Shown here in pieces: positions 56,679-64,000 of a stretch of DNA of 64,000 nt. Source of the stretch: Planctomycetota bacterium (GTDB taxonomy: Bacteria > Planctomycetota > JAJSAM01). The notes beneath the pieces are model-generated. The model did no database searches. It was not told the DNA's origin and saw only the letters and a list, made by a program, of their open reading frames with translations. Position 1 is the stretch's first letter, and each line of letters starts with the position of its first letter. A program made the position numbers and the translations under genes. The stretch is taken from NCBI GenBank assembly GCA_024274785.1, contig JAJSAM010000031.1, positions 124,001 to 188,000 on the forward strand. The letters are read 5' to 3'.

Positions 56679-58034
56679 GTGCCTGCCCCGGAAGGATCCC
56701 CGCCGCCGCCCCGCATCCTCACGGTGGGGAGATTCCTCCACCTCTACTTCCCCCTCGCCCTGACGTTTCTCCTGATGTCGGGGTCGAGCCCGATCATCAA
56801 CAAGGGTATCGGGCACCTGCCGGACGAGACGATCGGCCTGGCGACGCTGGTGAACGCATTCGGCATCTGCATCTTCCTCTACAGCCCGACTTTCTCGGTC
56901 CGGGACGTGGCCCAGAAGTTCGTGCGGGGGCGCACCTCCTACCGGCACACCGTGCTGTTCTTCCTGATGGTCTCCACCGTCGGAACCCTGCTCCTCCTCC
57001 TGCTCGGCCTGACCCCCTTCCTCGACCGGCTGATCCTCGACAAGGCGTTGAACCTGCCGGGAGAACTCGTAGCCCCGGTCAAGCGGTCCGTGCTCTCCTT
57101 CGTTCCCATTCCGACGCTGATCGTGTTCCGTGGCGTCCACCAGGCGCTCCACATCACCGCGGACACGCCGAAGTGGATCGGGATCGGGACCGTCTGCCGC
57201 TTCACGGTGATGATCCTGTTCGTGTTCCTGGTGGCGGTGCCGCTCGGGATCGAGGGTGGAGTCATGGGCGGCATGGCCTTCTCGATCGGTATCCTGGTGG
57301 AGATGATCGTGACCGTCGCCACGGCCCGGAGGACCGCCCGGTTCATTCGAGAGGATCCGCCCGATGAGGCGCCCCCGTCGTTCCGGACCCTCTGGGAGTT
57401 CTCACACCCGCTCTTCCTGGCGAACGCGATGGGCGTGTTCCTGAACCCTCTCACCGCACGGATCGTGAACGGGGCGGCCCTCGGAGAGCTCTCCGCGGCT
57501 GCCTACGGTATCGTCCGCACCTTCACCTGGACCTTCTCCTCCACGCTGTTCGCCATGCAGACCATGGCGCTCGCCAAGGCGGACACAATCCGCAACCTCC
57601 GGCGTCTCGCGATCTACGAGTTCATCCCCGTCAGCACCTTCACCGGACTCTTCTTCCTGGTGTGCTTCCTTCCGGCCGCCCGCCACGCGGTACTGGTCGG
57701 TTTTTTCAACGTGGACAGCGCCACGACGGTGCGCTTCATCACCGAGGCGCTCCCGATCGCGATCATTCTCCCCATGGTCATGGCGATCCGCTCCACGTGC
57801 CGGGGCCTCCTCATGCGCGGCGGATTCACGAAGTGGGTCACCGTCTCGAACACCGCCGCCCTGCTCCTGTTGCTCACGCTCTCGGCGATGAACCCTTCCG
57901 CGCTGGCCCTGAACGGCGCGCGCATCGGCTACATCTGCTGGATGGCGTCCCTGGTGCTGGAGATGCTCACCCTGGTCCTCGGCGTATCGAGGGTGGGGAT
58001 CAGGGCCTGCGTGAACGAGGGCCGCCGGGGGTAG
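56679..58034 (+). CDS. MATE/ANKH-like multidrug or polyprenyl-type transporter
   Basis: A membrane protein of about 450 residues with around twelve predicted helices and a two-fold layout like MATE/polysaccharide-flippase proteins. ATLVNAFG and FLANAMGVFLNPLTARIVNGAALGELSAAAYG correspond to family positions. The substrate is unknown. The open frame extends upstream; GTG 56679 is chosen because earlier starts would run into the divergent acetyltransferase gene. The start is uncertain. Confidence 0.72.
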   Translation: MPAPEGSPPPPRILTVGRFLHLYFPLALTFLLMSGSSPIINKGIGHLPDETIGLATLVNAFGICIFLYSPTFSVRDVAQKFVRGRTSYRHTVLFFLMVSTVGTLLLLLLGLTPFLDRLILDKALNLPGELVAPVKRSVLSFVPIPTLIVFRGVHQALHITADTPKWIGIGTVCRFTVMILFVFLVAVPLGIEGGVMGGMAFSIGILVEMIVTVATARRTARFIREDPPDEAPPSFRTLWEFSHPLFLANAMGVFLNPLTARIVNGAALGELSAAAYGIVRTFTWTFSSTLFAMQTMALAKADTIRNLRRLAIYEFIPVSTFTGLFFLVCFLPAARHAVLVGFFNVDSATTVRFITEALPIAIILPMVMAIRSTCRGLLMRGGFTKWVTVSNTAALLLLLTLSAMNPSALALNGARIGYICWMASLVLEMLTLVLGVSRVGIRACVNEGRRG

Positions 58035-58116
58035 CACCGGCAGCGGCAGCAGAGGGCACGCCCCTCGAGCCACCTCGGGAGGAGCGCCGGAATCCCCATC
58101 GGAGGGCAGGAAGGAG

Positions 58117-58170
58117 GCTCTCGGTGCAACGGGCTCGTCTGGAAAGAAGTGCGACCGTTGCACCGAGAGC
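58117..58170. terminator. Perfect 16-bp inverted repeat between convergent genes
   Basis: GCTCTCGGTGCAACGG (58117-58132) and its exact complement CCGTTGCACCGAGAGC (58155-58170) flank a 22-base loop. The loop holds the start of the dispersed motif GGGCTCGTCTGGAAA (compare 51967). It lies between convergent genes and may terminate transcription from both sides. There is no T-run. Confidence 0.55.
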
Positions 58171-58192
58171 GCCTCGGCGACGGTGATACCCC

Positions 58193-59134
58193 TTATGCGC
58201 GCTCCCCCTGAGCCGAGTTTCCGGCCTCCTGCACCGCCATCAGCGCGCGAAGGGTCCGGAGAGTGAGAAAGTCGTTGCCCTCGAGGTTTGCACCCCAGCG
58301 GCCGTTCGGACGGAGGGTCTTCCGGAGAAACTCCAGGAGGTCCGCCACTTCCTTCGTATCCGGGCCGCAGCCCAGACGGCCGAGGACGAGGACCATCTTC
58401 GGGATGGCCCACTTGAAACAGGCGGTGCCGTCGTAGCCGTAGTCGAGTTCGCGCCAGTGGTCGGGGTGCTCGAAGAAGGTGGAGTGGCTCCGCTTGAACA
58501 TCCGGTCGAGCAGGAAGACCGTCGCCTTGCGGACCTCCATGTTCCGGCGCTGCTCGGGATACTCGGTCAAGGCGAGGACGACGTGAAGCGTGGTCCACGG
58601 ACAGGAGTGGGCGCTTTCCCGCTCGGACAGGCGGGGCTCGAGTTGCGGGTCGAGCCAGCCGGAGTCCTTGCGGCGCATCTTCTCTAGGTACTTCACGATC
58701 TTCTTGGCGGCGGCGGACCGGCCGAATCCGAACATCGCGAGCACCCACAGCGTGTAGGCGGTGTGGTGCAGGTTCAGGGGGAAGCTACCGTCCCTCGCCT
58801 GGACCTTGCCGAGCCAGGCCACGGCCTTCACGACGTGTTCATCGGTCTTGCGAACGCCGAGGTCGTGGAGGCAGAAGAGCCGGCGGACGACCTCGAAGAA
58901 GGTCTCGTCCACATCGCCGTTCGGCCAGGTGCCGTCGTCCCGCTGCTCCGCGAAGACCTGCCGGCGGACGGAGTAGCACTCCATCTCCTCCCGCATTTCG
59001 GCCTTGACCCGCTCCGCGAGGATCTCCTCCCGGAACTGCACCGTCACGGCGGGATTGCTGTTGGTCGCGAGCTGATAAATCGTGTCCGCGATCCACGGAA
59101 AACGCCCCAGACTGATCGGCTGCCGCTTCTTCAT
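58193..59134 (-). CDS. Prenyltransferase/squalene-oxidase-type alpha-toroid repeat protein
   Basis: The 313-residue protein is made of paired helices with short motifs of the toroid type (RDGSFPLNLHHTAYTLWVLAMFG, PWTTLHVVLAL, TACFKWAIPKMVLVLGRLG). The fold is found in terpene cyclases, prenyltransferases and alpha-2-macroglobulin-like proteins. No Asp-rich catalytic motif of squalene cyclases is seen, so enzymatic function is open. TAACCT lies eight bases before ATG 59134. Confidence 0.7.
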   Translation of the reverse strand: MKKRQPISLGRFPWIADTIYQLATNSNPAVTVQFREEILAERVKAEMREEMECYSVRRQVFAEQRDDGTWPNGDVDETFFEVVRRLFCLHDLGVRKTDEHVVKAVAWLGKVQARDGSFPLNLHHTAYTLWVLAMFGFGRSAAAKKIVKYLEKMRRKDSGWLDPQLEPRLSERESAHSCPWTTLHVVLALTEYPEQRRNMEVRKATVFLLDRMFKRSHSTFFEHPDHWRELDYGYDGTACFKWAIPKMVLVLGRLGCGPDTKEVADLLEFLRKTLRPNGRWGANLEGNDFLTLRTLRALMAVQEAGNSAQGERA

Positions 59135-59271
59135 CGCGGGAGAGGTTAGCAAAGAGGGGGCCGAACGCTCAAATTGGGGCGAGGCAAAATGGCCGGAGGC
59201 AAAGCGATCCGGCACCCCACCGATGCCGGGAAGAGGGCGAAGGCCGCCCCGCGCACCGGGTACCACCCGGA

Positions 59272-60162
59272 TTACCCGGCCTGTTCGGCCTCCCCGGTTG
59301 CCGCCGCCGCGGCGGCGGATTCGGCTTCGGCGGCGGCGAGGGCGGGCTGCCCGGGCTTCCGCACCATGAACGCCTTGCCCGGACATTTCTCGATGGCCCT
59401 GGCGTAATCATCCCAGTCCGAGGGGATCGCCGGGATGTTGCCATCCATCTTGAGCTTGCCGGAGGGCGTGTTTTTCGGGCGGGTACATGCCTTGCAGCCG
59501 GTGCATCCCACGGAGCAGACCCGGCGTACGTCCTTCCCCTTCTCCTGGGAAACACAGCCGAGATACAGGGGCTGCGACCGCGGAATCAACTCCATGATGC
59601 CGCGCGGACAGGGTGCGATGCAGGAAGCGCAACCGGTGCACTTGTCCTCGAAGACCACCGGAAGGCCGTTGTCGGACATGGCCATGGCGTCGAACGGACA
59701 GGCCTTGACACAGGATCCGAAGCCGAGACAGCCGTAGGTGCAGGCTTTCGCTCCGCCGGTCACGATCTCGGCCGCGCTGCAGTCCTGGATGCCGGCGTAT
59801 TCGGCGCGGGTCTTCGCCTCGCGGTGGCCGCCCTTGCAACGCACGACCGCGGTCATGGGCGTGAACTCCCCCACTTCCATGCCGAGGATCTTCGCGATGG
59901 ACCCGGCCACGGACGGGCCGCCGGGCATGCAGAGGTTCGGCTCGACGGTGCCGGTGACGACCGCCTCCGCGTAGGCGGAGCAGCCGGGCTGGCCGCAGGC
60001 GCCGCACTGAGCACCGGGAAGGACGTCGTCCACTTCACCGATCCGCGGGTCCACGTCCACGTGGAACACCTTGGCCGCCAGGGCCAGGAGAAGACCGAAT
60101 GCGAGTCCCAACGCGCCAAGAGATATCAGGGCGGAGGGCAGGATCAGTTCCGCGATGATCAT
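59272..60162 (-). CDS. rnfB: RnfB-like electron transport subunit (Fe-S)
   Basis: A 296-residue protein. An N-terminal membrane helix (about 5-27) is followed by the RnfB-type cluster CGACGQPGCSAYAEA with upstream and downstream cysteines. Two ferredoxin-type [4Fe-4S] motifs (CTYGCLGFGSCVKACPF and CTGCASCIAPCP) and a further CTGCKAC region come next, then an Ala/Glu-rich tail. Rnf couples ferredoxin and NAD with ion transport. GAGG precedes ATG 60162. No other Rnf genes are nearby; it may be part of a split complex or act as a stand-alone electron carrier. Confidence 0.85.
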   Translation of the reverse strand: MIIAELILPSALISLGALGLAFGLLLALAAKVFHVDVDPRIGEVDDVLPGAQCGACGQPGCSAYAEAVVTGTVEPNLCMPGGPSVAGSIAKILGMEVGEFTPMTAVVRCKGGHREAKTRAEYAGIQDCSAAEIVTGGAKACTYGCLGFGSCVKACPFDAMAMSDNGLPVVFEDKCTGCASCIAPCPRGIMELIPRSQPLYLGCVSQEKGKDVRRVCSVGCTGCKACTRPKNTPSGKLKMDGNIPAIPSDWDDYARAIEKCPGKAFMVRKPGQPALAAAEAESAAAAAATGEAEQAG

Positions 60163-60261
60163 GGTGGAAACCTCAAAGGTGTACGAAGTGCTTCCGGCCT
60201 CGATTCTAGGTTCAGCCCCCCCCGGGCCCAACGAATCGCAGACGGGAAAGACGGTCCGCCC

Positions 60262-60267
60262 TATCAT
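60262..60267 (+). promoter_or_regulatory. -10-like element eight bases before a kinase gene
   Basis: TATCAT lies eight bases before ATG 60276 with no ribosome-binding site, another candidate leaderless start. Confidence 0.3.
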
Positions 60268-60275
60268 GCAGGCCG

Positions 60276-61997
60276 ATGAGCGAGGAACGGTTCGGCAGAT
60301 TTGAGATCGAGAGGGTGCTCGGCCGCGGCGGCATGGGGACGGTCTACGCCTGCCGTGACACCGAGAGCGGAGAGCGGGTCGCGCTGAAGGTGCTCTCCGG
60401 CGACCTCGTGGACGACGAGGAGAAGTTCCTGCGATTCGAGCAGGAGGTCACCGCGCTCGGCCGGCTCCGGCACGAGAACATCGTCCGGCTGCTCGGACCG
60501 CTCGAGCGGGACGGTGAGAGAGTGTTCTTCCCCATGGAGATCATCGAGGGGGAAACCCTCGCCGTGAAGCTGAGACGGGAAGGCCCCCAGCCGGTGGCCG
60601 CGGCCATGAGCGTGGCCAGGGCTCTTCTCTGCGCCCTCGACGCCGCCCACCGCGCCGGCGTCGTCCACCGCGACGTGAAACCAAGCAATATCATCGTCGG
60701 CGGCGACACCCTGAAGGTCATGGACTTCGGCCTGGCCCGAATGGAAGACATCACGAGGCTCACGCGCACCGGACAGCTCATGGGGACGCTCGAGTACATG
60801 TCCCCGGAGCAGTGCGAGGGCGAAGGGGTCGATCCGCGGACCGACCTCTACTCGTCGGGCATCATCCTCTACGAACTGCTCGCCGGGACGCCCCCGTTCA
60901 GCCGCCGCACCCCCGGAACGATTCTGAAGGGCCACCTGTCCGAGATTCCGAGACCAATCGACGAGATCCGCGCGGACCTCCCGGAGGGCCTCGGCGACGT
61001 GGTCACGCGAATGCTCGAAAAGAAACCGGAGGACCGCTTCGCCACGGCGCGGGAGGCGCTCGATACTCTCCGGGCCGTCCCCGACCCCTCGACCACGGTG
61101 ACTTTTCACCTGCCGAAGACCGACGCTTCCATCGACGAGGTGAAGACCACGCCCGAGACGCCGAAACCCCACCGGCGCCGTATTCCGTTCCTGCTGCTGG
61201 CCGGCGTGGCCCTCGTCGCCGGAGTCATCGCCGCCATGACCATCCGGCCCTGGGCGGAGAAGCCGGTCACGGCGATCCGGACCACTCCCGAGGAGACTCT
61301 CGAGTCCATCCACGCGGCCATCCGGGCGCGGGACTGGGCGGTGTTCACCGAGTGCTTCGACGGGAATGTGCTGCGAAAGGTCACCGAAGCGGATTTCCGG
61401 GCCCGGTCCCTGCTCGTTGCGGATCTGGGATACCGGATGGAGATCCCGCTTCGGGGCGCCGCCGGCCGGGGAGTATTCTACCGCGTGGGATCGAGCCCCG
61501 CGCTGGCCACGATCCTCGGCAAGCAGCCCGGGGCCACGCTGCGAGTGGGGCTCGAACACGGCGATGGCGGATTCCGGGTCGTGCGGGTCAACGCCGAAAC
61601 CGAGTCGGCCCGCCGTCCCCCTGGCTCAGGAGTCGGCCCCGGAAGCAAGGAGGTTCAGGAGGGGGTCCTCCGAGCCCGCATCAGGGAACTGTTCGAGAAC
61701 CTGGACAAGTACGCCCCGGTCTTCCTGACCCGCCTGGAAAAGGAGGGCCGGATCACGAAAAAGCTATCGATACGAGTGAAGGAGAGATTGAAGACCCTCC
61801 TTGCCGAGGGTCCCATCGAGTATCGCATCATCGAGGCGGAATCGACGTTTCAGGGCGGCCGGGCGGAAGCGGTCGTCGAGTGCCCGAAGCTGGCCCGGAT
61901 GCTCGGACTCGAGGGCGATCGTTTCGCCGTCGATCTCAGTCTCCGGGGCGGAGTCCGGGGAAATCGAGCGCCGCGAATCCGGCCCCTTCCCCGTTAG
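60276..61997 (+). CDS. Ser/Thr protein kinase with one transmembrane helix
   Basis: A 573-residue PknB-type kinase. GRGGMGTVYACRD (about 14-26), VALKV, HRDVKPSN near 131, DFGLARM and MSPEQCEG are intact. A membrane helix (FLLLAGVALVAGVIAAMTI, about 303-323) leads to an exported C-terminal domain of 250 residues that I do not recognise; it lacks SUMF1 and PASTA motifs. It probably senses an envelope signal. ATG 60276 is the natural start. Confidence 0.88.
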   Translation: MSEERFGRFEIERVLGRGGMGTVYACRDTESGERVALKVLSGDLVDDEEKFLRFEQEVTALGRLRHENIVRLLGPLERDGERVFFPMEIIEGETLAVKLRREGPQPVAAAMSVARALLCALDAAHRAGVVHRDVKPSNIIVGGDTLKVMDFGLARMEDITRLTRTGQLMGTLEYMSPEQCEGEGVDPRTDLYSSGIILYELLAGTPPFSRRTPGTILKGHLSEIPRPIDEIRADLPEGLGDVVTRMLEKKPEDRFATAREALDTLRAVPDPSTTVTFHLPKTDASIDEVKTTPETPKPHRRRIPFLLLAGVALVAGVIAAMTIRPWAEKPVTAIRTTPEETLESIHAAIRARDWAVFTECFDGNVLRKVTEADFRARSLLVADLGYRMEIPLRGAAGRGVFYRVGSSPALATILGKQPGATLRVGLEHGDGGFRVVRVNAETESARRPPGSGVGPGSKEVQEGVLRARIRELFENLDKYAPVFLTRLEKEGRITKKLSIRVKERLKTLLAEGPIEYRIIEAESTFQGGRAEAVVECPKLARMLGLEGDRFAVDLSLRGGVRGNRAPRIRPLPR

Positions 61998-62210
61998 CCC
62001 GCTTTTCTCATGAGGGCGCGCGCCGCGTTTCTGTAACCGTGGAAACCATCAGAGGATGTGTCGCGTCCTGGCGGGTTGCAGCGGTAACAGGGTGTATCCG
62101 GGGAGGCGGGCGCGGATGCTGCGCCTGGAAGACCGACGACGCGACGCCTTCCCATCTCGGAGGAGGTCTGGCACCATGATGCATCACGACCGCCCCTCAG
62201 TTCGTGGGCA

Positions 62211-63485
62211 ATGGTGAGGTTGCGGGCCGGCCCGGGGATGCTCCAGGCATCCCTCGCGGTGTTGCTCGCGGCGTTCCTCACGTCCGGCTGCGGAGAGAGC
62301 GGCCCGAGCCCGGAAGAGCGTGCCCGGAAGGTGCATGCGGAGCGGATCCGTGCGACCGCAAAGAAGGCGATGCTCCTCCTCGACCAGGCTGCCCGGCTGG
62401 CCGCCGCCGGACAACCCACCCGGGCCTGGGAACTCTGGAACGAGGCCCGGACCCTCGCCGGGGAAACCCCTGAACTCGCCCGCACCCGCGACATCATCCG
62501 CGCAGCCGAAGCCGCGGCCCGGCGCAACCAGGAACTCAGGGAGGTGCGGAAGCTGATCGGGCGGGAGAGCGGGGCGACGACGGAAGCGGATCGCATCGCG
62601 GCTCTCTCGGAGACCGCGGCGGCGGTGCGCGGCTTCTTCGAGCAATACGAGCACGTGGCCCCTTCGGATCGGGAGGAGCTTCAGGCCGCCCTCGAGTACG
62701 CGGAGGCGGAACTCGGAATCGTCCGGCGCTTCAACGATTTTTTCGCGGAAGCGAGCGCTCACTACGCCGCCGGGCGGCATCAGCAGTGTGTGGAGGCGTG
62801 CAACCAGGCCCTGGCGATCATGAGCAGACGGGAGGTGCTCGAACTCCGGGATCTCTCCCGGAAGAAACTCACGCCGGAAGGCATGGTCTATATCCCCGGC
62901 GGCCGGTTCCTGTCGGGTCCGAATCGGGATCCCGCGACTCTCCCCGCCTTCTACATCGATCGAACCGAGGTGACGAACGCGGAATTCCACGCTTTCTGTG
63001 TAGCGACGGATCGAGAAATGCCGGAGCATTTCATCGGGGATGTGCCGCCGCCGGGAAAGGAACAGTGCCCGGTGGCCTACCTGTTGCTCGAGGATGCGGT
63101 CGCCTTCGCCGCCTGGGCCGGCAAGCGCCTGCCCACGGAAGAGGAATGGGAAAGGGCGGCCCGCGGTACCGACGGGCGAGCGTACCCCTGGGGCGAAACG
63201 TGGGATCCGGCGAAGGGCCATTTCGGCGGCGGAGGCACGGTACCGGTCGGGACCAGGCCCCTCGACCGATCCCCGGACGGGGTGATGGACATGGCCGGAA
63301 ACGTAACGGAATTCACGCTGCCGAAAGCCGCTCGATCGAAGCACTCGGGAGCCGTGCTGAAGGGTGGACACTGGTCCGATGACCGCCATCCGGAATATGC
63401 ACTCACGTTCACCCGTTACGAGGTCGGGAGAGACCACCTCGACTCGGGGACAGGGTTCCGCTGCGTGCAGTCGATGCCGCGGTGA
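62211..63485 (+). CDS. Lipoprotein with SUMF1 (FGE-sulfatase) domain
   Basis: A 424-residue protein. The lipoprotein signal (LLAAFLTSGC) is followed by a helical TPR-like region (about 30-215) and a C-terminal SUMF1 domain: GMVYIPGGRF, IDRTEVTNAEF, EEEWERAARG, YPWGETWD, DMAGNVTEF, LKGGHWS and TGFRC. The cysteine pair of active formylglycine-generating enzymes is missing. ATG 62211 or the second ATG 62238 could be used. The methyltransferase gene starts 11 bases after its stop. Confidence 0.85.
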   Translation: MVRLRAGPGMLQASLAVLLAAFLTSGCGESGPSPEERARKVHAERIRATAKKAMLLLDQAARLAAAGQPTRAWELWNEARTLAGETPELARTRDIIRAAEAAARRNQELREVRKLIGRESGATTEADRIAALSETAAAVRGFFEQYEHVAPSDREELQAALEYAEAELGIVRRFNDFFAEASAHYAAGRHQQCVEACNQALAIMSRREVLELRDLSRKKLTPEGMVYIPGGRFLSGPNRDPATLPAFYIDRTEVTNAEFHAFCVATDREMPEHFIGDVPPPGKEQCPVAYLLLEDAVAFAAWAGKRLPTEEEWERAARGTDGRAYPWGETWDPAKGHFGGGGTVPVGTRPLDRSPDGVMDMAGNVTEFTLPKAARSKHSGAVLKGGHWSDDRHPEYALTFTRYEVGRDHLDSGTGFRCVQSMPR

Positions 63486-63495
63486 GGAGGAGAGA

Positions 63496-64000
63496 ATGAG
63501 CGATCGTACACAGGCCCGCGACGGTTTCGAGCATGAACGCGCCCAGGTACGCGAGTACTTCGAACGGCACTCCGAGGAGGAGTGGGATCGTCTGGACGCC
63601 ACCCTCGCCGGCAGGATCAAGTATCGGATCCACCGGGAGATGATGGATCGCAACCTCCCGGACGGGGGGCTGATCCTCGACGCCGGCTGCGGCCCGGGAC
63701 GCTACGCCCTCGGCCTGATCCGCCGCGGATTCAAGGTGGTCCTCGCCGACTTCTCATCCACCCAACTCGAACTCGCGGAGAAGAAGATCCGGGAGGCGGG
63801 CCTGTGGGACGGAGTCGAAGGGGTCCACGAGGTCGACATCGCCGATCTCTCGATCTTTGCCAACAGCACCTTCGACGGTGTGATCTGTTACGGCGGCGCG
63901 CTGAGCTACCTGCGGCATGACGCGCCCCGCGCGCTTCGTGAGTTCACGCGGATCTCGAAATCCGGGGCCACGGTGTTCTCCGGGGTGATGAGCCTCTACG
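63496..64000 (+). CDS. Class I SAM-dependent methyltransferase (3' end outside window)
   Basis: ATG 63496, with GGAGGAGAG just upstream, opens a frame that runs off the right edge (168 codons seen). Motif I is ILDAGCGPGRYALGL, and acidic VVLADFSSTQLELAE follows as motif II. The motif region ICYGGALSYLRHD is typical of small-molecule methyltransferases. It lies 10 bases after the SUMF1 lipoprotein gene and is probably co-transcribed. Confidence 0.85.
   Translation, partial: MSDRTQARDGFEHERAQVREYFERHSEEEWDRLDATLAGRIKYRIHREMMDRNLPDGGLILDAGCGPGRYALGLIRRGFKVVLADFSSTQLELAEKKIREAGLWDGVEGVHEVDIADLSIFANSTFDGVICYGGALSYLRHDAPRALREFTRISKSGATVFSGVMSLY

Overview
This is a GC-rich (roughly two-thirds G+C by eye) bacterial chromosome segment with densely packed genes. 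The lineage is not certain. Several traits together suggest a Planctomycetota-like or similar deep-branching Gram-negative: Ser/Thr kinases fused to SUMF1 (FGE-sulfatase) domains, PEGA and DUF4388 domains, a VPLP/PEP-CTERM-like sorted protein, lipoproteins, and a bacterial DNA topoisomerase VI. No rRNA, tRNA, CRISPR array or complete insertion sequence was seen.

Layout. 0-12.5 kb: the end of an unidentified gene, an M20 amidohydrolase, a lipoprotein, a LOG-family protein, a very large DUF4388-TPR-PEGA-propeller membrane protein divergent from a kinase-SUMF1 protein, and two HEAT-repeat proteins (one with a vWA domain). 12.5-18.2 kb: a guaB-guaA-glycosyltransferase-rhomboid operon whose leader carries a promoter-proximal terminator. 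18.6-22.7 kb: a BatA-like/DUF58/membrane-protein operon. 22.7-29.9 kb: a pseudouridine synthase, a hybrid histidine kinase with a response-regulator/ATPase partner, a small membrane protein, and a SUMF1 gene interrupted by TAA. 29.9-32.5 kb: a tandem repeat, fabI and a saccharopine dehydrogenase-like gene. 32.5-36.4 kb: a glutamine synthetase-like/GH84-like/YgfZ operon.

36.5-47.1 kb is the most interesting region. A tightly overlapping operon encodes a SAM methyltransferase, a corrinoid protein, two UroD-fold (MtaA/CmuA-type) methyltransferases, a compact RACo-like corrinoid activator, two HgdB/BcrB/BcrC-family proteins and their ATP-dependent activase. A GntR regulator and a cysteine-desulfurase-like protein follow. 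It looks like a corrinoid methyl-transfer pathway coupled to an ATP-driven low-potential reductase, with unknown substrate. Its leader carries a consensus-like promoter and a possible nine-residue leader peptide abutting a nested stem.

47-64 kb: a membrane glycosyltransferase, a second kinase-PEGA-SUMF1 gene split by an in-frame TAA, a sorted exported protein, the topoisomerase VI operon, a truncated hydrolase behind elongation factor P, an acetyltransferase, a MATE-like transporter, a toroid-repeat protein, a lone RnfB, a third kinase, a SUMF1 lipoprotein and a truncated methyltransferase.

Two themes recur. First, many first genes have a TAnnnT element 6-10 bases before the start codon and no clear ribosome-binding site, suggesting frequent leaderless transcription. 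Second, related imperfect repeats with hairpins lie in several gaps, one of them next to a truncated gene.
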